From: Streptococcus ruminicola
Lineage (GTDB): Bacteria > Bacillota > Bacilli > Lactobacillales > Streptococcaceae
Length of the DNA: 64,000 nucleotides
Direction: 5' to 3'
Assembly: GCF_011387195.1 (NCBI RefSeq)
Contig: NZ_CP046919.1
Coordinates: 1,240,001 to 1,304,000 of the forward strand
Part shown: one piece after another, positions 35,372-44,265 of the stretch
How positions within the stretch are numbered: the stretch's first letter is position 1
How the letters are laid out: the number at the start of each line of letters is the position of its first letter
Notes under the pieces: generated by a model
The model's database searches: none
The model's input: the letters and a program-made list of their open reading frames with translations, nothing else
What the model was told of the DNA's origin: nothing
Program-made: the position numbers and the translations under genes

Positions 35372-37585
35372 TTCGTTACTTTCAGTGCTGCTTTTAGCAT
35401 CAGTAGATTCACTGCTTTCTGAGTTAGCTTCTGTTGATGAAGTATCTTCGCTAGATGATTGACTAGATGAAGCTTCTTCAGAAGAGCTTGAGCTTGAACC
35501 ATAGATGTTGCTGTAGACTGAGCTTGATGATGGTGAATAAGTGTAATTACTTGAGCCACTTAGGTAAGCATAACCGCCACTTGTGTAAACACCTTTAGGA
35601 ACCTCAAAGTCTTCGCTTCCGCTACCGTATTTTTCGTTGAGGTAACTTTGCATAGCTTTGTAAACATCAGCTGCAACGTTTAGACCGTTACCGTAAATTG
35701 GTGTCATACGGTTTTTGTAACCTGTCCAAACAGCCATTGAGTACTGTGGTGTGTATCCGACAAACATTTCATCAGGAGCCATTGTTCCGACAGCACTATT
35801 GTAAATGCCTGTTGATTCTTCGATTTCAGCAAGTTCATCGTCTGAGTAGTTTGATGTACCTGTTTTACCAGCTTGGTAGATACCTGGGAGAGCAGCTCTC
35901 GTACCAGTACCGTATGTCAAAACAGTTTTCATCATTGAAGTCATCAAGTAAGCTGTTGTTTCTTTCATTGCACGGCTACCAGATGCGCTAAATGATTTAC
36001 TTGTACCATCGTTGAATTCGATTTTGTTGACATATTGTGGTTCGTAGTAGATTCCACCGTTAGCAAATGCGGCATAGGCAGCAGCCATTTTTTCACTACT
36101 TGCACCGTATTTTTGGCTAGAATCACTTGTTGAACTTGAGATAGCATTTGAGTAGTAAAGTTGTGGGTAGTAAATGCCAAGACCTTCCAAGAATGATTTA
36201 GCTTTATTTAAGCCGACGGATTCAAGGGCTCTAACCGCTGGTACGTTACGTGATTGTTGGATAGCGGTTTGAATGGTCATGTTGCCGTAGTATTGACGGT
36301 CCCAGTTATAAATTTGAGTTGAAGTGCCTGGCCAGTAGTATTTGCTATCGCTAGTGACAGCAGCAGTACTTGTGTAGACACCATTTTCAATCGCTGGAGC
36401 ATAGTCTGTGATTGGTTTCATTGTAGAACCCCAGTCACGGTCAGTTAGAACGGCTTGGTTAGTTCCGAGTGAAACGGTTGTATCTTGGTTACGTGAACCA
36501 AGTTGAGCAATAACTTTACCAGTGCTTACGTCAACAACAGTTGAGGCAACTTGTAAGTCTGTATCTGGGTAATAGACATAAGAGTCTGTGTTGTAGATAT
36601 CCCAGAGGTATTTTTGAGCTTCTGTATCAACGTTTGTGTAAACCTTCAAACCAGCTGAGTAGATATCTTGACCAGTTTTGTCGCTTACTTCTTGAATAAC
36701 TTCTTTGATGTAGTTATCAAGATAAGGTTCATAACTTGTTGATTCAGTTAGTGTTTGCAGACCATCTGTGACTGGAGTAGCACGAGCTGTATCGTATTCA
36801 GATTTTGTAATGTTACCATCTTCATACATTTCAGCAAGAACAGTGTCACGACGGTTTTGAGCAGCTTCTGGATTTGTGTAAGGGTCATATTGACTTGGTG
36901 CTTGAGGAATACCAGCAAGTAAAGCCAACTGTGCAATAGACAAATCCTTCAAATCTTTACCGTAGTAAGATTTAGCTGCTGTTAGCATACCATAGTTACC
37001 GTTACCCATGTACACTTTGTTAATGTAGAAGGTAAGAATTTCTTCTTTGGTATACTTACGTTCCATTTGAAGAGCTAGCCAAGCTTCTTGAGCTTTACGT
37101 TTCAAGGTTTGGTCAGATTCACTTGTTGAGAAGTAAGCCAATTTGATTAACTGTTGGTCAAGTGTTGAACCACCTTGTGTGCTAGAACTTGTAAAGTTAT
37201 TTAGCGCTGCTCCGAGGATACGGTAAACATCGATACCACGGTGTTTGAAGAAACGTTTATCTTCGATAGAAGTCACTGCATTAACCAAGTTCAATGGAAT
37301 GCTGTTAGCTGATACGCTCTCACGTTTTTCAGAACCCAAGTCAGCAATTAAGGTTCCGTTGGTATCATAAATCAGACTTGAGTTAGTTGATGATAATTTA
37401 GCTGCTGTTAGTTTTGGTGTGCTGCTAACATAGAATGCAAAGATTGAGCCACCAATTAGAAAACCAGCAACAACCAAAGACATCATAGTGATTAAACCGT
37501 ATTTTAGCACCTTAAGAGCAGTTGCTTTAGATGCAGGATTGCTTGTTCGTCTGTGTTTTGTTGTTTTCTTTTTAATTGTGATCAC
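35369..37585 (-). CDS. pbp1A: Penicillin-binding protein 1A (class A, bifunctional)
   Basis: 738 residues: basic cytoplasmic tail, membrane helix (about 29-52), glycosyltransferase domain (catalytic Glu108 in [11 protein letters not shown]), transpeptidase domain with S387-T-M-K and K574-T-G-T, and a C-terminal tail of ~60 residues very rich in Ser. It polymerises and crosslinks peptidoglycan. The start is a GTG at 37585 overlapping the recU end by 14 bases; the SD spacing is unusually short, so the exact start is less certain. The recU-pbp1a order is conserved in streptococci. Confidence 0.95.
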   Translation of the reverse strand: MITIKKKTTKHRRTSNPASKATALKVLKYGLITMMSLVVAGFLIGGSIFAFYVSSTPKLTAAKLSSTNSSLIYDTNGTLIADLGSEKRESVSANSIPLNLVNAVTSIEDKRFFKHRGIDVYRILGAALNNFTSSSTQGGSTLDQQLIKLAYFSTSESDQTLKRKAQEAWLALQMERKYTKEEILTFYINKVYMGNGNYGMLTAAKSYYGKDLKDLSIAQLALLAGIPQAPSQYDPYTNPEAAQNRRDTVLAEMYEDGNITKSEYDTARATPVTDGLQTLTESTSYEPYLDNYIKEVIQEVSDKTGQDIYSAGLKVYTNVDTEAQKYLWDIYNTDSYVYYPDTDLQVASTVVDVSTGKVIAQLGSRNQDTTVSLGTNQAVLTDRDWGSTMKPITDYAPAIENGVYTSTAAVTSDSKYYWPGTSTQIYNWDRQYYGNMTIQTAIQQSRNVPAVRALESVGLNKAKSFLEGLGIYYPQLYYSNAISSSTSDSSQKYGASSEKMAAAYAAFANGGIYYEPQYVNKIEFNDGTSKSFSASGSRAMKETTAYLMTSMMKTVLTYGTGTRAALPGIYQAGKTGTSNYSDDELAEIEESTGIYNSAVGTMAPDEMFVGYTPQYSMAVWTGYKNRMTPIYGNGLNVAADVYKAMQSYLNEKYGSGSEDFEVPKGVYTSGGYAYLSGSSNYTYSPSSSSVYSNIYGSSSSSSEEASSSQSSSEDTSSTEANSESSESTDAKSSTESNE

Positions 37586-38180
37586 CGCCTAATATTTTTT
37601 GATCGATAATGTCCAAATAAGGAACTTGAGGGAGTGAACTTGTTGTCACCATATACCCATTTTTTCTGATATAATCAAGTGGCATGGATTTGGTGCCGAG
37701 GTTGATTTGGTAAAAGTCTACTAGAGCACTAGCGGGTAAGAAATAAGTTTCCTTAAGTGTCGAAAAGTGAAGTAGTACAAAGCAGATGCCGTCTTGCTTT
37801 AAGACATGTTTCATGTGCTCAATCTGGTGAGCGTGGAAGTTTTTTAAGGGCATGGAAGTCTTTTGTCGCGTTTCTTTCGCTTCAAAGTCAATGTAGCGTC
37901 CTTTGTAGACACCAGAATAATCGGTCGTGGATGCTTGGCGAAAGTAAGCTTCTACAATTTTGGCACGGCTTCTTTTGGGATAATCAACTTTTACAATTTG
38001 AATTGGGGTTGGTTTTTTGTGAACGACAGCAATATCACGAGATAAGTAGTAATTATTAGTTTCATTGATTGCTGCTTCAAAACTCATCCCACGATTAGCA
38101 AAGTTAATCGTTGATTTTGTGTTCTTCCTAGAAGCTGGGGCTGCTTGTTTTCGAATAAGATGATGAGGGTAATTAACCAT
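37572..38180 (-). CDS. recU: Holliday junction resolvase RecU
   Basis: 202 residues. It cuts four-way DNA junctions in recombination and repair. Typical segments are [10 protein letters not shown], the [20 protein letters not shown] start of the nuclease fold, the catalytic region [16 protein letters not shown] and the [15 protein letters not shown] strand. The ATG at 38180 follows GGAG at the right distance; an ATG 18 bases upstream (38198) is less likely. It overlaps pbp1a by 14 bases. Confidence 0.93.
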   Translation of the reverse strand: MVNYPHHLIRKQAAPASRKNTKSTINFANRGMSFEAAINETNNYYLSRDIAVVHKKPTPIQIVKVDYPKRSRAKIVEAYFRQASTTDYSGVYKGRYIDFEAKETRQKTSMPLKNFHAHQIEHMKHVLKQDGICFVLLHFSTLKETYFLPASALVDFYQINLGTKSMPLDYIRKNGYMVTTSSLPQVPYLDIIDQKILGGDHN

Positions 38181-38254
38181 AAAACTCCTAACATTCATGC
38201 TTAAGTCAATATAAGCACTACTATTATAACATATTTTTAGAAAGGAAACAGGTT

Positions 38255-38773
38255 ATGACTGCAATTCTCGTCACGGGCTATAAGAGTTTTGAACTTGGTA
38301 TTTTTCAAGAAAAAGACCAACGAATCGAGATTATCAAGAAGGCGATTAGGCATGATTTGATTCGTTATTTTGATGAAGGAGTTGATTGGTTAATCTTTAT
38401 GGGAAACCTTGGATTTGAATATTGGGCATTACAGGTTGCAAAAGAGCTCCAAGAGGAGTATGATTTTAGTATTGCTACTATTTTCACTTTTGAAAATCAT
38501 GGTCATAATTGGAACGAAGCCAATCAAGTCAAATTGAGTGAGTTCAAACAGGTGGATTTTGTGAAGTATTCCTATAAAGAGTATGAAAATCCAAGTCAGT
38601 TTAGAGCGTACAATCAATTTTTAGTAGATAATACAGACGGTGCTTACCTTTTTTATGATCCAGAAAATGAAACAAATCTGAAATATCTGGTAGAAGTCAT
38701 GCGAGAAAAAGGTAACTATCCTATCCAGTATTTAACCTTTGATCGCCTTAATGAATTCCTTGAAGATTGGTAA
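38255..38773 (+). CDS. DUF1273 (YpsA-like, SLOG superfamily) protein
   Basis: 172 residues. Features of the family are the N-terminal [14 protein letters not shown], the Rossmann-like [18 protein letters not shown] and the C-terminal [17 protein letters not shown]. YpsA in Bacillus is linked to cell division, and here, as in many Firmicutes, the gene lies just before gpsB; the biochemical activity is unknown, though SLOG proteins bind nucleotide-like ligands. Divergent from recU across 74 bases; AGAAAGG is the SD region. Confidence 0.87.
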   Translation: MTAILVTGYKSFELGIFQEKDQRIEIIKKAIRHDLIRYFDEGVDWLIFMGNLGFEYWALQVAKELQEEYDFSIATIFTFENHGHNWNEANQVKLSEFKQVDFVKYSYKEYENPSQFRAYNQFLVDNTDGAYLFYDPENETNLKYLVEVMREKGNYPIQYLTFDRLNEFLEDW

Positions 38774-38900
38774 TGAATTTTTAATAATGATTTAAAGGTA
38801 AATGCTTGATTTTTCACTAAATTTTCTGTAACATATATCTTGATATGACGTTTTCGTATTCGAAGGTTAACTAGAATAGTTTTGTTTGGAGAGAGATAGA

Positions 38901-39230
38901 ATGGCAAGTATTATTTTTAGTCCTAAGGACATTTTTGAACAAGAATTCAAAACCAGCATGCGTGGTTATGATAAAAAAGAAGTAGACGAGTTCCTTGATG
39001 ATGTTATCAAAGATTATGAATCTTATATTTCTCAACTTCAAGAACTACGTGCTGAAAATGAAAAATTAAAACAAGAATTGGCTGCTAAACCAAAAGCAGC
39101 ACCAGCAACTTCTTATGTTGCTCCACAGGCTGAGCACGCACGTGTTGCTCAAACTGCAACAAACTTCGATATTTTGAAACGTATTAGTCGTTTGGAAAAA
39201 GAAGTTTTTGGTAAACAAATCACTGAATAA
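38901..39230 (+). CDS. gpsB: Cell-cycle protein GpsB (DivIVA family)
   Basis: 109 residues. The N-terminal DivIVA-type domain reads [11 protein letters not shown]...[17 protein letters not shown], followed by a coiled coil ([19 protein letters not shown]), an Ala/Pro linker and a short C-terminal trimerisation helix ending [16 protein letters not shown]. GpsB coordinates septal and peripheral wall synthesis by binding PBPs and modulating StkP, both encoded in this window. The ATG at 38901 follows GGAGAGAG; the TTG reading from 38886 is rejected. Confidence 0.94.
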   Translation: MASIIFSPKDIFEQEFKTSMRGYDKKEVDEFLDDVIKDYESYISQLQELRAENEKLKQELAAKPKAAPATSYVAPQAEHARVAQTATNFDILKRISRLEKEVFGKQITE

Positions 39231-39310
39231 TAACTTTTTAGTCGGTTTCGACAAAGTTATTAAATGAGTTTGTATGTGACTTATCTTCCTTTACGAAGGT
39301 AAGAAAGATA

Positions 39311-39692
39311 AATTGCAATTTTTGGATAATCGCGTGGTATTCTAATACCATGAGGAAAGTCCATGCTAGCACTGGCTGTGATGCCGGTAGTGTTTGTGCT
39401 AGGTGAATTAATAAGCCTAGGGACATCTTGTGATGTTACGGCGAGTGAAAAGGCTAAGTCTTTGATATGCCTAAATAGCTCTGAAAAGTGCCACAGTGAC
39501 GTAGTTCTTGAGGAAACTCGAGAAGTGGAACGCGGTAAACCCCTCAAGCTAGCAACCCAAACTTTGGTAGGGGCACGGGATAGTAGGAATCCGAACGATC
39601 TATCCTGACTGGAAACAGTAGACAGATGATTATCGAAGGAGATAAGACCTAGTTATCTCTGGAACAAAACATGGCTTATAGAAAATTGCATA
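39311..39692 (+). ncRNA. rnpB: RNase P RNA, type B
   Basis: The catalytic RNA that trims the 5' ends of pre-tRNAs. Conserved blocks are GAGGAAAGTCCATGCT (about 39352), the ACGGCGAGTGAAAAGG block (about 39438), GTAAACCCCTCAAGC and the 3' GGAACAAAACATGGCTTATAG, arranged as in Bacillus-type RNase P RNA. P1 is closed by TTGCAATTTT at the 5' end and AAAATTGCA at the 3' end, which I used to set the limits; they may be off by a few bases. Confidence 0.95.
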
Positions 39693-39699
39693 TAGGTAT

Positions 39700-39729
39700 C
39701 TAGCTAGCTTAGGCTAGCTTTTATTTTTG
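39700..39729 (+). terminator. Terminator after rnpB
   Basis: AGCTAGC / GCTAGCT around a 4-base loop, then TTTATTTTT. Confidence 0.82.
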
Positions 39730-39851
39730 TATTTTAATACTAAATCGAGGCTCGATTTGGTATTTGAAAATTAATTGATTTTTACTAGCTATAAGCTAGT
39801 AAAACGTGTTAAACTTATAGATAAGTATTTTGATGAAATAGGAATGTGTGA

Positions 39852-41024
39852 ATGAAAAAAACATTTAATTTAGTGGCGACTGCAGCTGCAGGGCTTGAAG
39901 CTGTTGTTGGGCGCGAAATCCGTGATTTAGGGATTGATTGCCAGGTTGAAAATGGTAAAGTACGTTTTCAAGGGGATGTTAGAACGATTATTACAACAAA
40001 CCTTTGGCTTCGTGCGGCTGACCGTGTCAAAATTGTTGTTGGAGAATTTCCAGCACGTACCTTTGAAGAATTATTCCAAGGAGTTTACAAATTAGATTGG
40101 GAAAATTACTTGCCTTTAGGTGCTAAATTCCCAATTTCAAAAGCAAAATGTGTCAAATCAAAATTGCACAATGAGCCAAGTGTTCAAGCTATCAGTAAAA
40201 AAGCAGTTGTAAAAAAACTTCAAAAAGTTTACCACCGTCCAGATGGTGTTCCTTTGCAAGAAAATGGTGCGGAATTCAGAATTGAAGTATCTATTTTGAA
40301 AGATAAAGCAACCGTTATGATTGATACCACTGGTGCTAGTCTCTTTAAACGTGGTTACCGTGTGGAAAAAGGAGGCGCTCCGATTAAAGAAAATATGGCA
40401 GCTGCTATTATTGAATTGTCAAACTGGTACCCAGATAAACCATTTATCGACCCAACATGCGGTTCAGGAACATTTTGTATTGAAGCTGCTATGATTGGGA
40501 TGAACATCGCACCCGGTTTTAACCGTGATTTTGCCTTTGAAGAGTGGAATTGGGTAGATGCTGATTTGGTTCAAAAAGTTCGTGATGAGGCTGAAGAAAA
40601 AGCTAACTACGATATCGAGCTTGATATTTCAGGATTTGATATTGATGGTCGCATGATTGAAATCGCTAAGAAAAATGCAGAAGAAGCAGGGCTTGGCGAT
40701 GTCATCAAATTGAAACAAATGCGTCTTCAAGACTTGAAAACCGATAAAATCAACGGCGTTATCATTTCTAACCCACCTTACGGTGAGCGATTGCTTGATG
40801 ACAAAGCAGTCGACATCTTGTATAATGAGATGGGACAGACCTTTGCACCACTTAAAACATGGAGCAAATTTATTCTGACCAGCGATGAACAGTTTGAACG
40901 AAAATACGGGTCACAAGCTGATAAAAAACGTAAATTGTATAATGGTACTCTTAGAGTTGATTTGTACCAATTTTACGGTGAACGTGTTAAACGCTCTGCT
41001 ATCACGCAAGCAAAAGAAAAGTAA
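39852..41024 (+). CDS. THUMP-domain class I SAM-dependent RNA methyltransferase (RlmL/YpsC-like)
   Basis: 390 residues. N-terminal ferredoxin-like/THUMP part (to about residue 165), then a Rossmann methyltransferase with FIDPTCGSGTFCIEAAM (SAM site), ISGFDIDGRMIEIAKKNA, and the N2-guanine type catalytic motif SNPPYGERL. Relatives modify 23S rRNA guanosines (RlmL), but the exact base for the Firmicutes YpsC group is not certain from sequence. It lies between rnpB and mapZ, as in pneumococcus. Confidence 0.88.
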   Translation: MKKTFNLVATAAAGLEAVVGREIRDLGIDCQVENGKVRFQGDVRTIITTNLWLRAADRVKIVVGEFPARTFEELFQGVYKLDWENYLPLGAKFPISKAKCVKSKLHNEPSVQAISKKAVVKKLQKVYHRPDGVPLQENGAEFRIEVSILKDKATVMIDTTGASLFKRGYRVEKGGAPIKENMAAAIIELSNWYPDKPFIDPTCGSGTFCIEAAMIGMNIAPGFNRDFAFEEWNWVDADLVQKVRDEAEEKANYDIELDISGFDIDGRMIEIAKKNAEEAGLGDVIKLKQMRLQDLKTDKINGVIISNPPYGERLLDDKAVDILYNEMGQTFAPLKTWSKFILTSDEQFERKYGSQADKKRKLYNGTLRVDLYQFYGERVKRSAITQAKEK

Positions 41025-41087
41025 GGAAAAGTGCGCTTAACAACATCGTTAAGCAGTTGAGATTTTATTTAGAGAGGTGACCAGAAC

Positions 41088-42629
41088 GTGTCAGAAAAAA
41101 AAGACATGCCATCTTCTGAAGAAAAAGATGGGCTTAACTTTGAAGATGTTAAAAATCTAACCATTGAAGAAGCTGTTCGAAAAGATTCTGAAATGAAAGC
41201 TGGAATTACTGAGTCTGATGGCGTTTTAGATAAGTATATTAAACAGCACCGAGATGAAGTAACATCGCAAAAATTTGAAACAAAGTTATCTGATTTTGAA
41301 GATTTAGATACAAAAGCTTTGGATAACTTTATTAAAAAACAACGTGAAGAACTTGTTAACAGCGGAATTGTTAGTAAGGACGTTTTTGAGGAAACTGCTG
41401 AACCTAAATCAGAAGTTGAATCAGAAGAAGTAGCTGAACCAGTCGTTGAAGAGACTGAAGTTAAAGAGGTTGAGGCTGAGCCTGAGTCTGAACCAGTCGA
41501 AACTGTTGACACAGAAAAAGAAGCAGCAACAGAAGTAGGGACAACTACTCCGGAAGTTGAAGAAACTGTAACTGCTGTTGAAGAAGCAAAAGAAGACCCT
41601 GTAGCAATTCCTGCTGAAGAGGTTAAAGAAGCAGAAAAAGAAGCAACTTCGATTGCTCTTTCAGCTGATGATAACAAACCAACGTCTAAGAAAAAACGTG
41701 TTATCATTGGTGGTTTAGCAGCTCTTGTTGTCGCTATTTTTGGTGCAGGCTATGCGCTACACTACACTAAAGATTCAACAACCACAGTAGCTAGCTCATC
41801 AACTTCATCAAGCCAGAAAAAAACGACATCAAGTTCAAGTGCTGCAGAAAAAGCTAAAAAAGCCAAAAAAGCTTTTGATGATGCATATGCAGCTTTGTTC
41901 ACTGATGACACTAAAACGAAGTTGAAAAACAGTGAATTTGACAAGATTTCTGTTCTAAAAGAAAAATTGGATGACCTAAAAGGTACTGATTTTTATGATG
42001 CTGCTAAAAAACAATACGATACTGTAGCAGCTCACATTACAGCTATTAAAGCAATCAACGCTTTGTTTGAAAAAGACGTTATTGTTGATGGTAAGAAAGT
42101 TTCAGGAACTGTTAAAGCTGATGCCAAATTCGACAGCTTATCTAGTGATGTTTTGAATACAGGTGACGCTAACTTGGATAATTTATTGCAATCAGTGATT
42201 ACTGATGGTAAAAATCAATTAGCGGCTAAAGCACAATCAAGTAGCCAAGCGCAAGCAGCTTCTAACTCTGCCAGCCAGACAGAAAGCAATGATAAAGCAG
42301 CTGAAGCTAAACCAGCAGCGCCTGCATCTGATAATTCAAATCTTCAACGAGATAAGAGTCGTGTTCCTTATAACGACTCAGCGATTGCTGATTCAAATAA
42401 TCCAGCTTGGACATTTGGTGATGGTGTACTTGAAAAAATCGTTTCAACATCACAAACTCGTGGTTATTTCTCTGGAAATGATTATATTCTTGAAAAAGTT
42501 AATATTATTAATGGTAATGGTTACTACAACATGTTTAGAAAAGACGGAACTTACCTCTTCTCAATTAACTGTAAAACAGGTTATTTTGTAGGTAATGGTT
42601 CAGGCCACTCTGACGCTTTGGATTATTAA
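41088..42629 (+). CDS. mapZ: Mid-cell-anchored protein MapZ (LocZ)
   Basis: 513 residues: an acidic cytoplasmic N-terminal half (FEDVKNLTIEEAVRKDSEM near the start, the FtsZ-binding region), an acidic Glu-rich stretch, one membrane helix (about 208-227, VIIGGLAALVVAIFGAGYAL), a Ser/Thr-rich linker (about 233-258), and an extracellular part of two folded subdomains ending in a Gly/Tyr-rich wall-binding module. MapZ marks the division site by binding peptidoglycan outside and FtsZ inside and is a substrate of StkP. The GTG start at 41088 follows GAGAGGTG. Position after the rlmL-like gene matches pneumococcus. Confidence 0.92.
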   Translation: MSEKKDMPSSEEKDGLNFEDVKNLTIEEAVRKDSEMKAGITESDGVLDKYIKQHRDEVTSQKFETKLSDFEDLDTKALDNFIKKQREELVNSGIVSKDVFEETAEPKSEVESEEVAEPVVEETEVKEVEAEPESEPVETVDTEKEAATEVGTTTPEVEETVTAVEEAKEDPVAIPAEEVKEAEKEATSIALSADDNKPTSKKKRVIIGGLAALVVAIFGAGYALHYTKDSTTTVASSSTSSSQKKTTSSSSAAEKAKKAKKAFDDAYAALFTDDTKTKLKNSEFDKISVLKEKLDDLKGTDFYDAAKKQYDTVAAHITAIKAINALFEKDVIVDGKKVSGTVKADAKFDSLSSDVLNTGDANLDNLLQSVITDGKNQLAAKAQSSSQAQAASNSASQTESNDKAAEAKPAAPASDNSNLQRDKSRVPYNDSAIADSNNPAWTFGDGVLEKIVSTSQTRGYFSGNDYILEKVNIINGNGYYNMFRKDGTYLFSINCKTGYFVGNGSGHSDALDY

Positions 42630-42633
42630 TTTT

Positions 42634-42667
42634 TAAAGGCGATTCCTAGAATAGGGCGCCTTTTTTG
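42634..42667 (+). terminator. Intrinsic terminator of mapZ
   Basis: Stem AAAGGCG / CGCCTTT with an inner TCCTA / TAGG pairing, then T run. Confidence 0.82.
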
Positions 42668-42715
42668 TTTGTATTTTCAAAGTAATGAAAAAATCTGTGA
42701 AAAGATTCAAAAAGT

Positions 42716-42744
42716 TTGACACTAAAATTTGTAAGCGCTATAAT
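42716..42744 (+). promoter_or_regulatory. Consensus promoter of the butanediol dehydrogenase gene with overlapping cre
   Basis: TTGACA (42716-42721), 17 bases, TATAAT (42739-42744): a perfect sigma-A promoter. TGTAAGCGCTATAA (42730-42743) matches the CcpA cre consensus at 13 of 14 positions and covers the -10, the layout of repression by CcpA. Confidence 0.75.
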
Positions 42745-42776
42745 TAACCTAATTTAAAGATTAAGGGGTGATATTT

Positions 42777-43541
42777 ATGGTAAAAGTAGCCATTGTTACT
42801 GGTGCAGGTCAAGGAATTGGCTTTGCCATTGCTAAACGTCTTCACGCTGATGGATTTAAGATTGGAATCTTGGATTATAACCAAGAAACTGCTGAAAAAG
42901 CTGTTCAAGAACTGTCGCCACAGGATGCTTACGCTGTTGTAGCAGATGTTTCTAAACGTGAAGAAGTTGCTAAGGCTTTTGAACAGGTTGTTGAGCATTT
43001 CGGAGATTTGTCGGTAGTTGTTAATAACGCAGGGGTTGCACCAACAACGCCTTTAGATACTATCACAGAAGAAGTCTTCGAACGTACTTTTGCCATTAAT
43101 GTCGGTGGTACTATTTGGGGTGCTCAAGCAGCTTTAGCTGAGTTTAAAAAATTAGGTCATGGCGGTAAAATTATCAATGCTTCTTCACAAGCTGGTGTCG
43201 TTGGTAATCCAAATCTAACGATTTATGGTGGTAGTAAATTTGCCATTCGTGGTATCACACAAACCCTAGCGCGTGATTTGGCAGATTATGGTATTACGGT
43301 AAATGCTTATGCACCAGGTATTGTTAAAACACCGATGATGTTTGATATTGCTCATGAAGTTGGTAAAAATGCTGGTAAAGATGATGAATGGGGCATGCAA
43401 ACTTTTGCTAAAGATATTACCCTTAAACGTTTATCTGAACCAGAAGATGTAGCTAAAGCTGTTAGCTTCCTAGCAGGACCAGATTCTGATTACATCACTG
43501 GGCAAACCATTATTGTTGATGGTGGTATGCAATTCCACTAA
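42777..43541 (+). CDS. budC: Acetoin reductase / 2,3-butanediol dehydrogenase (SDR family)
   Basis: 254 residues, short-chain dehydrogenase. NAD-binding TGAGQGIGFAIA, NNAGVAPTTPLDTITEEVF, catalytic Ser (NASSQAG) and Y-G-G-S-K motif are intact. The overall sequence, especially TPMMFDIAHEVGKNAGKDDEWGM and TLKRLSEPEDVAKAVSFLA, fits (S)-acetoin-forming diacetyl reductases, which recycle NAD+ by reducing diacetyl/acetoin. The exact stereochemistry is unknown. ATG at 42777 with AAGGGG 8 bases upstream. It occupies the slot after mapZ where pneumococcus has gnd. Confidence 0.85.
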   Translation: MVKVAIVTGAGQGIGFAIAKRLHADGFKIGILDYNQETAEKAVQELSPQDAYAVVADVSKREEVAKAFEQVVEHFGDLSVVVNNAGVAPTTPLDTITEEVFERTFAINVGGTIWGAQAALAEFKKLGHGGKIINASSQAGVVGNPNLTIYGGSKFAIRGITQTLARDLADYGITVNAYAPGIVKTPMMFDIAHEVGKNAGKDDEWGMQTFAKDITLKRLSEPEDVAKAVSFLAGPDSDYITGQTIIVDGGMQFH

Positions 43542-43557
43542 GACATCTATAAATCAA

Positions 43558-43591
43558 AAAAGACAGGGAAAGTCATTTCTCTGTCCTTTTT
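43558..43591 (+). terminator. Terminator of the butanediol dehydrogenase gene
   Basis: Stem AAAAGACAGGGAAA / TTTCTCTGTCCTTTT (imperfect) with T run. Confidence 0.72.
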
Positions 43592-43596
43592 GGTGT

Positions 43597-43622
43597 AAAA
43601 AAAAGCCAGCTGCTAGCTGACT
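43597..43622 (-). terminator. Terminator of luxS
   Basis: On the minus strand GTCAGCT / AGCTGGC (one wobble) followed by eight T, 9 bases after the luxS stop. Confidence 0.82.
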
Positions 43623-43630
43623 TAAAAGAT

Positions 43631-44116
43631 TTAGATGACGTGACGTTCAAATGGATCGTCTGAGATACCATCTTTAAGAATAAGTTTTGCCCATTCTTTT
43701 GCTGTAAATAGACTGTGGTCTTTGTAGTTACCACAAGACTCGATAGTAGTACCTGGAACGTCATCCCATGATGTTACAGTAGCGATTTCTTCTAAACTTG
43801 ATTTGATGACTTTGGCAATTTCAGTGGTGTTGTGTTTGCCCCACATAATCAAATGGAAACCAGTACGGCAGCCAAATGGTGAACAGTCAATCATTCCGTC
43901 GATACGTTCACGGATAAGTTTAGCGAGCAAGTGTTCGATTGTGTGCAGTCCAGCAGTTGGAATAGCATTTTCATTTGGTTGAACAAGACGAATATCAAAG
44001 TTTGTAATCACATCACCTTTAGGACCAACTTCCTCAGAAATAAGACGGACATAAGGTGCTTTAACAATTGTATGGTCAAGTTCGAAACTTTCTACAGTTA
44101 CTTCTTTTTTAGACAT
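43631..44116 (-). CDS. luxS: S-ribosylhomocysteine lyase LuxS
   Basis: 161 residues. It splits S-ribosylhomocysteine into homocysteine and the AI-2 precursor DPD, as part of the activated methyl cycle. The metal site HTIEH (His58, His62) and Cys128 in SCGNYKDHS are present, as is Cys83 in GCRTGF. The ATG at 44116 follows AGGAG; an upstream reading from 44149 adds 11 residues not in the family. Homocysteine recycling ties it to the sulfur metabolism genes here, but no CYS-box is seen. Confidence 0.96.
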   Translation of the reverse strand: MSKKEVTVESFELDHTIVKAPYVRLISEEVGPKGDVITNFDIRLVQPNENAIPTAGLHTIEHLLAKLIRERIDGMIDCSPFGCRTGFHLIMWGKHNTTEIAKVIKSSLEEIATVTSWDDVPGTTIESCGNYKDHSLFTAKEWAKLILKDGISDDPFERHVI

Positions 44117-44185
44117 AATAGACTCCTTTTTTATTCCTCTAATAATCATATCATAAATTTTAGTAAAACGCTTTACAATTTTAAA

Positions 44186-44214
44186 TTGTGAAAAAACTCG
44201 ATTTATGGTAAACT
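44186..44214 (+). promoter_or_regulatory. Promoter of rny
   Basis: TTGTGA (44186-44191), 17-base spacer, TAAACT (44209-44214), ~50 bases before the rny ATG. Confidence 0.5.
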
Positions 44215-44265
44215 TGAAAGTAGCTTTCTATAGATGAAATCTAAAATTTTTATTGAGGTAAAAAC

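Noticed and set aside
38150..38157. TTCGAATA, a cin-box-like sequence inside recU
   Set aside because: Not upstream of any gene on that strand; a 7-base-specific motif is expected several times by chance in 64 kb. The same holds for the reverse copy at 38857-38864, which points away from gpsB.
39363..39608. An open reading frame inside the RNase P RNA gene
   Set aside because: The region is a structured RNA with conserved RNase P blocks; no SD and no protein family.
41069..41707. A 212-codon open frame antisense to mapZ
   Set aside because: It is the Ser/Thr-rich mirror of the Glu-rich MapZ coding stretch, has no SD or family resemblance, and overlaps a well-supported gene.
44165..44180. 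GTAAAACGCTTTAC palindrome between luxS and rny as a cre site
   Set aside because: The CG core is shifted one base relative to the flanking TG/CA positions of the cre consensus, so the match is poor.
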